From UBA5499 sp002426275 (lineage in GTDB: Bacteria; Bacillota; DTU084), in the NCBI GenBank assembly GCA_937888735.1, contig CALASN010000180.1:1-9742 (forward strand): 9,742 nt of DNA, given 5' to 3'. Below are positions 5,174 through 9,742 of this stretch, piece after piece. The notes below the pieces were generated by a model. The model did not search any database. It was not told where the DNA came from and worked only from the letters and a program-made list of their open reading frames with translations. Every line of letters begins with the position of its first letter. Within the stretch, counting starts at the first letter, position 1. The position numbers and the translations under genes are program-made.

Positions 5174-6577
5174 TTATTTATTCGCCTTTCCGCTCCGCAT
5201 TTCCTGCCTGCGCGAAAGGACGGCTTTGGCTCGGGCAAGCTGCTTGTCCACTTGCTCCGGCGCGGTTCCTCCCACGTGATTCCGCAAGCTGACGCTTGCT
5301 TCCGGAGACAGCAAAGCCAAGGCTTCCTTACCGAAAAGCGGCGAGAAGCTCGCCAGATCTTCTTCCGTCAGCTCTTCCAGCTGCTGATGATTTTCAAGGC
5401 AATGATAAACCAACTTGCCGATCACCTCGTGGGCCTGACGGAAAGGCAGACCGCGCTTAGCCAGAAAATCCGCCAAATCCGTGGCCAGGGAAAAGCCGCC
5501 GGCGGCGCTACGGGTCGCCTCTGCCCGCACCTTGACGGTGGAGAGCATGGGCGTCATGATCTCCAGGCAGCCGTGGAGGGTATCGACGGCGTCGAAGACG
5601 CTCTCCTTGTCTTCCTGCAGATCCTTATTATAGGCCAGGGGAAGTCCTTTGAGCACAGTGAGCATCCCCACCAAATCTCCCACCACCCGGCCGGTCTTGC
5701 CGCGCACCAGCTCTGCCACGTCGGGATTTTTCTTCTGAGGCATGATGCTGGAGCCTGTGCTGAAGCTGTCCGCAAGCTCCACAAAGCCGAACTCCTGGGA
5801 AGACCAAAGCACCAGCTCCTCGCCCAGGCGGCTCAAATGAACCATAATCAAAGACGCGGCGGAAAGAAATTCCACAGCAAAATCCCGATCGCTCACCGCA
5901 TCCAGACTGTTCTGCGCCACCTGCGAGAAGCCCAAAAGCTGGGCAACCCGCTCCCTGTCGATGGGAAAAGTGGTCCCCGCCAGGGCGCCGGAGCCCAGCG
6001 GCATCACGTCCGTACGCTGGTAGCAGTCTGCCAGGCGCTGGTAATCGCGCTGGAGCATCTCAAAATACGCCAGCATGTGATGGGCGAATAAAACGGGCTG
6101 CGCCCGCTGCAGATGCGTATACCCGGGCATGATTACATCCCGGTTCCTTTCCCCTTGCCCCACCAGCGCCGCCTGCAGCTCTGTGAGCTGCCCCTGCAGA
6201 GCCCTGATCTCCCGTTTCAGATACAGGCGCAAGTCCACTGCCACCTGATCATTGCGGCTGCGGGCAGTGTGCAGCTTACGGCCGGGATCTCCCAGACGCT
6301 GTGTGAGCAGCTTTTCTATATTCATGTGAATATCTTCGGCCGCCAGATCAAATTTCACCTTGCCCGCTTCGATCTCGGCGCGAATTTCTTCTAAGCCCTT
6401 GCAGATAGCCTGCGCTTCCTCCGGGGAGATAATGCCGCACTCGCCTAGCATGGTGGCGTGGGCGATGCTGCCGGCGATATCTTCCCTGTACAGGCGGCGA
6501 TCAAAGCGGATGGACGAGTGGAAATCGTCCATCCGTTCATCGGTCTCCTCCTGAAACCTACCACCCCAGAGTTTCAC
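5174..6577 (-). CDS. argH: Argininosuccinate lyase
   Basis: 467 residues, full length. It cleaves argininosuccinate to arginine and fumarate, the last step of arginine synthesis, as a cytoplasmic homotetramer of the fumarase/aspartase superfamily. Visible motifs: KLWGGRF at the N-terminus, EDIHMNIE (81-88), HTARSRNDQ (103-111), GYTHLQRAQP (152-161, with the catalytic-base His), SLDAVSDRDF (224-233), and the superfamily signature GSSIMPQKKNP (275-285) with the catalytic Ser loop. The start is GTG at 6577, preceded by AAGGAGG about eight bases upstream. Its GTG overlaps the argG TGA in the four-base GTGA arrangement, so the two are translationally coupled. Confidence 0.98.
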   Translation of the reverse strand: MKLWGGRFQEETDERMDDFHSSIRFDRRLYREDIAGSIAHATMLGECGIISPEEAQAICKGLEEIRAEIEAGKVKFDLAAEDIHMNIEKLLTQRLGDPGRKLHTARSRNDQVAVDLRLYLKREIRALQGQLTELQAALVGQGERNRDVIMPGYTHLQRAQPVLFAHHMLAYFEMLQRDYQRLADCYQRTDVMPLGSGALAGTTFPIDRERVAQLLGFSQVAQNSLDAVSDRDFAVEFLSAASLIMVHLSRLGEELVLWSSQEFGFVELADSFSTGSSIMPQKKNPDVAELVRGKTGRVVGDLVGMLTVLKGLPLAYNKDLQEDKESVFDAVDTLHGCLEIMTPMLSTVKVRAEATRSAAGGFSLATDLADFLAKRGLPFRQAHEVIGKLVYHCLENHQQLEELTEEDLASFSPLFGKEALALLSPEASVSLRNHVGGTAPEQVDKQLARAKAVLSRRQEMRSGKANK

Positions 6578-7782
6578 GCTCGGTCCTCCTTATCAACCAT
6601 GGCTTCCACCCAAAGCGGAAGGCCCAAAAGTTTGATGAACCCCTCGGAATCCTTCTGATCGTAAACCTGATCCTCGCCGAAGGTGGCCAGATCTTCCCGG
6701 TAAAGGCTCCGCTGCGCTTTGCGTCCGGCCACCGTACAATTGCCCTTATAGAGCTTCAGCCGCACTGTGCCTGTGACGTTCTTCTGCGTCTCGTCCACAA
6801 AAGCATCCAGAGCCCGGCGCAGAGTTGTGAACCAAAAACCATTGTAGACCAGCTCGGCGTATTTGGCGGCGATGAGCTCTTTGTAATGCATGGTGAATCT
6901 GTCTATCGTGATCTGCTCCAATTCCTGGTGCGCCTTGTACAGCACCGTGCCGCCGGGAGTCTCATAAACGCCCCGGGATTTCATTCCCACCAGTCTGTTT
7001 TCCACCAAATCCGTAATCCCCACGCCATGGGCGCCGGCCAGTTCGTTTAATTTTTCAATGAGCGTTACCCCATCCAAGCTCTCTCCGTCCAGCCCAACCG
7101 GGATCCCCTTTTCAAAGGCGATCTCAACGTAAGCCGGCTCATCAGGAGCAGCCTGGGGGGGAGTGGTCAGCAGGTAGAGATCGTCCTGAGGCTCGTTCCA
7201 AGGATCTTCCAGATCCGCGCCCTCGTGGCTCAAATGCCAAAGGTTCCGATCCATGCTGTAGGGACGCTCCCGGGTAACAGGCACATCGATTCCCCTGGCC
7301 CTGGCGTATTCGATCTCCTCTTCCCTGCTCTTCAGATCCCATTCCCGCCAAGGAGCGATGATCTTCACATCAGGCTTCAGCGCCCGGAACGTGAGCTCAA
7401 AGCGCACTTGATCGTTGCCTTTGCCCGTACAGCCATGACAGACCGCATCCGCCTGCTCTCGCTGGGCGATTTCAATGATCTTCTTGGCGATCAAGGGTCT
7501 GGCGATGGAGGTGCCCAAAAGGTACCGCCCTTCGTAGGTTGCTCCGGCTTTCAGCATTGGCCAGATGTAATCAGTGACGAACTCTTGCCGCACATCCTCA
7601 ATGTATAATTTGCTGGCGCCGCTGGCTTTGGCTTTTTCCCGCAAAGGCTCCAGCTCTTCTCCCTGACCCACGTCTATGGCCACAGCCACCACTTGGCAAT
7701 GATATTTTTCTTTGAGCCAAGGAATGATGATGGAAGTGTCCAGTCCTCCCGAGTAAGCCAATACCACTTTATCTACTTTCAT
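6574..7782 (-). CDS. argG: Argininosuccinate synthase
   Basis: 402 residues, full length for the bacterial type I enzyme. It joins citrulline and aspartate with ATP (to AMP and pyrophosphate) to form argininosuccinate. Seen here: the PP-loop ATP motif AYSGGLDTS (9-17), GTSIARPLIAK (90-100), GCTGKGNDQVRFE (117-129), RPYSMDRNLWHLS, and GTVLYKAHQELE. ATG at 7782 has AGAGGAGC upstream, inside the end of argF: the two genes overlap by 14 bases (7769-7782) in different frames. It shares a four-base overlap with argH downstream. Nothing appears truncated or missing. Confidence 0.98.
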   Translation of the reverse strand: MKVDKVVLAYSGGLDTSIIIPWLKEKYHCQVVAVAIDVGQGEELEPLREKAKASGASKLYIEDVRQEFVTDYIWPMLKAGATYEGRYLLGTSIARPLIAKKIIEIAQREQADAVCHGCTGKGNDQVRFELTFRALKPDVKIIAPWREWDLKSREEEIEYARARGIDVPVTRERPYSMDRNLWHLSHEGADLEDPWNEPQDDLYLLTTPPQAAPDEPAYVEIAFEKGIPVGLDGESLDGVTLIEKLNELAGAHGVGITDLVENRLVGMKSRGVYETPGGTVLYKAHQELEQITIDRFTMHYKELIAAKYAELVYNGFWFTTLRRALDAFVDETQKNVTGTVRLKLYKGNCTVAGRKAQRSLYREDLATFGEDQVYDQKDSEGFIKLLGLPLWVEAMVDKEDRA

Positions 7783-8758
7783 TTTTTTCCGCTCCTCTCA
7801 TAATCAACGCCATGATCGCTTTCTGCACGTGCAGCCTGTTTTCAGCCTCGTCAAAGACGGCGCTGTGCTTCCCTTCCATCACCTCGTCTGTGATCTCTTC
7901 GCCCCTATGGGCCGGCAGGCAATGCAGCACGATGGAATCTGGAGCGGCCATAGACAGAAGCCGTCCGTTAATCTGATAGCCGCGAAAGGCCGCTTCCCGC
8001 GCCGCTTTTTCCTCTTCCTGGCCCATGCTGGCCCAGACATCGGTATAGAGCACCTGTGCGCCCCGGGCCGCCTCCTGTGGATCGCGCACCACCTCTATGG
8101 AGGCACCGGTCTTTGCCGCATCTTGCCGGGCCCACGCCACGATCTCCCGGGCAGGCTGATATCCTTCGGGACAGGCGATGACAAAATCCAAGCCGAACTT
8201 TGCCGCGCCCAGCATCAAAGAGTGGGCCATATTGTTTCCATCGCCGATAAAGCCCAGCTTCAAGCCATGCAGCGTGCCGAAACGCTGGTAAACCGTCAAA
8301 AAATCGGCCATGGCCTGGCAAGGATGCAGCAGGTCGGTGAGCCCATTGATCACCGGGATGCTGCTCCAGCTGGCCAGTTCCTCCACATCTTGATGCGAAT
8401 AGGTCCTGATCATGATCCCGTCCAGATAACGGGACAGCACTCTGGCAGTATCGGCGATGCTCTCTCCGCGGCCCAGCTGAATATCCTGCTGGCTTAAGAA
8501 CAGCGCGTACCCGCCCAGCTGATACATGCCAACTTCAAAAGAAACCCTGGTTCTGGTGGAAGATTTGGCAAAGATCATGCCCAAAGCTTTCCCCTTCAGA
8601 ACCGGGCTGTGCGGTTCGGCTTTAAGGCTCTCTGCGAAGCGCAAAACGTGCAGCAATTCTTCGGTGGTGTAATCGTGAAGAGTTAAAAAATCCCTGCCGC
8701 GAAAGCTCCGAGACAGAGGAGTTTCCAATAATAAGCTTACCTTGCTCAAGGTTGTCAC
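7769..8758 (-). CDS. argF: Ornithine carbamoyltransferase
   Basis: It transfers the carbamoyl group from carbamoyl phosphate to ornithine, giving citrulline. Numbering from the chosen GTG, the diagnostic motifs are SSTRTR (66-71, carbamoyl-phosphate loop), HPCQ (145-148), a GDGNNMAHS segment (172-180) binding ornithine, SMG (244-246), and HCLPAHRGEE (279-288) with the catalytic Cys. The frame opens further to a TTG at 8839, but that has no ribosome binding site and would add residues unlike the family. I chose GTG at 8758 (329 residues), with AGGGAAGG just upstream; TTG at 8749 is an equally good alternative (326 residues). It is the first gene of the argFGH-ilvD operon. I could not find a clear ARG box (ArgR/AhrC operator) upstream. 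Confidence 0.96.
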   Translation of the reverse strand: MTTLSKVSLLLETPLSRSFRGRDFLTLHDYTTEELLHVLRFAESLKAEPHSPVLKGKALGMIFAKSSTRTRVSFEVGMYQLGGYALFLSQQDIQLGRGESIADTARVLSRYLDGIMIRTYSHQDVEELASWSSIPVINGLTDLLHPCQAMADFLTVYQRFGTLHGLKLGFIGDGNNMAHSLMLGAAKFGLDFVIACPEGYQPAREIVAWARQDAAKTGASIEVVRDPQEAARGAQVLYTDVWASMGQEEEKAAREAAFRGYQINGRLLSMAAPDSIVLHCLPAHRGEEITDEVMEGKHSAVFDEAENRLHVQKAIMALIMRGAEKNESR

Positions 8759-8893
8759 ATCCTTCCCTATTTTGTGCGGAACCGGTCGGGACTGCCATGC
8801 TCTTAGTTTAGCAGAAATAATTTCCTTTATAAAGACCAAAAGCAGGAATCAAAAGAAAAATGGCGAATCACACCGAAAAAAGAGGTGATCGCA
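8759..8893. promoter_or_regulatory. Divergent promoter region between argF and the ECF S gene
   Basis: A perfect 10-bp palindrome, CTTTATAAAG (8825-8834), supplies TATAAA -10-like hexamers on both strands. For argF, a -35-like TTTTGA or TTGATT lies 15-17 bases upstream (8848-8854). For the rightward gene the -35 (around 8803-8812) is poor. If both are used, the promoters overlap and compete. No riboswitch or T-box fold is recognisable, and the space is too short for one on the right-hand side. Confidence 0.4.
8863..8892 (+). promoter_or_regulatory. Hairpin covering the ribosome binding site of the ECF S gene
   Basis: GCGA-a-TCAC-a-C (8863-8873) can pair with GGTGATCGC (8884-8892) through nine base pairs with two single-base bulges and an A-rich loop. 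The right arm overlaps the Shine-Dalgarno GAGGTGA (8882-8888), so the fold would hide it just before the ATG at 8894. Seen directly as complementarity; a regulatory role is inferred. Confidence 0.4.
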
Positions 8894-9367
8894 ATGTATC
8901 TGCGCTGGCTAACCAGAACCGCCCTTGCCTTGGCCTTAACCATCGTGATCCAGATGTTCGGTCTGCCGCAGCTTATCACAGGTTCGCTGGTCAACGCCAT
9001 GCTGCTTGTGGCCTGCCTGGCCGCGGGACCAAGCTGCGGGGTTGTCATCGGCCTTGTCACTCCCCTTTTGGCCTTTTCCAGGGGAATCCTCGCTCCGCCT
9101 TTGGCGCCCATGATTCCCTTTATCATGCTGGGGAACGCCGCCTTCGTGGCGCTCTTTTGGTGGCTCGGGAGAAAATGGCGCGATTATTTAGGCCTCATCA
9201 TAGCCGCGGCTGCGAAATTCGCTGTCCTGGCCTTGGCAGTGCGCCTTTTAACCAAGCTGCCGCCGCCTGTGGCGCAAGCCATGCAGTGGCCGCAACTTGC
9301 CACAGCCCTCATGGGCGGCGCCATCGCTCTGACGGCGTTCCGCCTTCTGCCGCAACTGAAAAATTAA
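8894..9367 (+). CDS. ECF transporter S component (substrate-binding membrane subunit), substrate unknown
   Basis: 157 residues from the ATG at 8894, chosen because GAGGTGA sits five bases upstream; a GTG at 8885 overlaps that site. The protein is almost wholly hydrophobic, with about six membrane segments (roughly residues 8-24, 28-45, 47-63, 74-91, 98-117 and 134-150), as in S components of energy-coupling-factor vitamin transporters. The ITGSLVNAMLL segment, the stretch GLVTPLLAFSRGILAPPLAPMIPFIMLGNA (read with breaks at about residues 54-81), and the small Ala/Gly-rich helices fit the family of small S components in anaerobic Bacillota. No energising ATPase or T subunit is nearby, so it would use a shared ECF module elsewhere. 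It lies between argD and argF on the opposite strand; nothing ties its substrate to arginine. Confidence 0.8.
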   Translation: MYLRWLTRTALALALTIVIQMFGLPQLITGSLVNAMLLVACLAAGPSCGVVIGLVTPLLAFSRGILAPPLAPMIPFIMLGNAAFVALFWWLGRKWRDYLGLIIAAAAKFAVLALAVRLLTKLPPPVAQAMQWPQLATALMGGAIALTAFRLLPQLKN

Positions 9368-9389
9368 TGGGCAGGATCCCCCTGCCCAT
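9367..9389 (-). terminator. Terminator hairpin between convergent argD and the ECF S gene
   Basis: ATGGGCAGG (9367-9375) pairs perfectly with CCTGCCCAT (9381-9389) around a five-base loop. On the minus strand it is followed by TTAATTTTT, making a good terminator for argD. On the plus strand the following bases are CATTTGC, so it is weaker in that direction. The stem begins at the last base of the ECF gene's stop codon and ends at the last base of argD's stop. Confidence 0.75.
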
Positions 9390-9742
9390 CATTTGCAAGC
9401 TGAAAACGCCTCTTCCAGGATGGGCAGGGCTTGATCCACTTCCCGCTCCGTGATGATCAGGGGGGGTGCAAAGCGCAGGACATTTTCGCCTGCGGTCAGG
9501 AGCAACAGCCCCCGGTCTCTGGCAGCCTTCACAATTGGCGCCGCGGGCACGGAAAGCTCCACTCCCAATAGCAGACCCAGTCCCCGTACTTCCTTGATCT
9601 CTGGCCACTCTTCCGCCAGAGAGCCGAGCTTCCCTTTGAAATAAGCCCCCACCCGATCCGCCTGCCGGACCAGGCCGTCAGCCACCACATCAAAGGCAGC
9701 CAGAGCCGCGGCTGTGGCCAGGGGGTTGCCCCCAAAGGTGGA
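9389..9742 (-). CDS. argD: Acetylornithine aminotransferase, C-terminal part (runs off the right edge)
   Basis: The last 117 residues are present, in frame to the window edge. They open with STFGGNPLATAAALAAF, the conserved class III aminotransferase stretch just after the PLP-lysine (the lysine itself is outside). Then follow EVRGLGLLLGVEL and the closing LRFAPPLIITEREVDQALPILEEAF, both characteristic of ArgD. The enzyme converts N-acetylglutamate 5-semialdehyde to N-acetylornithine using PLP. Close relatives act in lysine or GABA metabolism, but the argFGH neighbours favour ArgD. A terminator hairpin follows immediately, so argF probably relies on its own promoter rather than on readthrough. 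Confidence 0.93.
   Translation of the reverse strand, partial: STFGGNPLATAAALAAFDVVADGLVRQADRVGAYFKGKLGSLAEEWPEIKEVRGLGLLLGVELSVPAAPIVKAARDRGLLLLTAGENVLRFAPPLIITEREVDQALPILEEAFSACK

Noticed and set aside
4997..6091. Long plus-strand frame of 364 codons opposite ilvD and argH
   Set aside because: Antisense shadow of two unmistakable genes; the high GC third positions of the true genes keep it open.
8759..8839. N-terminal extension of argF to a TTG at 8839
   Set aside because: No ribosome binding site, residues unlike the family, and it would overlap the likely promoter.
8759..8840. ARG box (ArgR/AhrC operator) upstream of argF
   Set aside because: AT-rich stretches are present but none shows the expected two-box dyad of the TGNAT/ATNCA type clearly enough.
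1..9742. CRISPR array, tRNA/rRNA genes, transposase or phage genes
   Set aside because: No regularly spaced repeats beyond the two-unit satD element, no cloverleaf or conserved rRNA stretches, and no transposase or integrase motifs in the frames read.

Overview
The window reads as chromosomal DNA of a low-to-moderate GC Bacillota bacterium (Clostridia, Negativicutes or Bacilli grade). The evidence is strong AGGAGG-type ribosome binding sites, frequent GTG and TTG starts, a SatD/DUF3307 gene pair, an energy-coupling-factor (ECF) S component, and a rifampicin-phosphotransferase-like remnant. I cannot name the genus. No RNA gene, CRISPR array, transposase or integrase was found.

Layout. 1-1290 is AT-rich and looks accessory. 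It holds the first 27 residues of a LacI-family repressor (minus strand, running off the left edge), about 390 bp without a gene but with operator-like and hairpin sequences, and a 3' remnant of a phosphotransferase gene that keeps only the phosphohistidine swivel domain. 1291-1810 is a plus-strand gene for a small secreted protein with its own terminator. 1809-3362 (minus) is a two-gene operon: SatD, a soluble protein whose N-terminal half resembles a class III nucleotide-cyclase fold, followed by a DUF3307 integral membrane protein. Its upstream region carries a two-unit, 29-bp-period array of inverted half-sites. 3450-8758 (minus) is a biosynthetic operon, argF-argG-argH-ilvD, with overlapping or closely spaced genes and a strong GC-rich palindrome after ilvD. 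8894-9367 (plus) is an ECF-transporter S component, divergent from argF and convergent with argD. 9389-9742 (minus) is the 3' end of argD, continuing past the right edge.

Function. ArgD makes N-acetylornithine. ArgF, ArgG and ArgH convert ornithine through citrulline and argininosuccinate to arginine. IlvD makes the 2-oxoacid precursors of valine, leucine and isoleucine, so one transcript probably couples arginine and branched-chain synthesis. The ECF S gene sits between argD and argF with its own strand and ribosome binding site.

The part most worth following up is satD-DUF3307: a cyclase-like protein with a C-terminal helix-turn-helix beside a polytopic membrane protein rich in conserved-looking His and Asp residues, preceded by a repeated operator-like element. 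The families are already named, but to my knowledge no biochemical role is established. The cyclase-fold reading is my inference from motifs.
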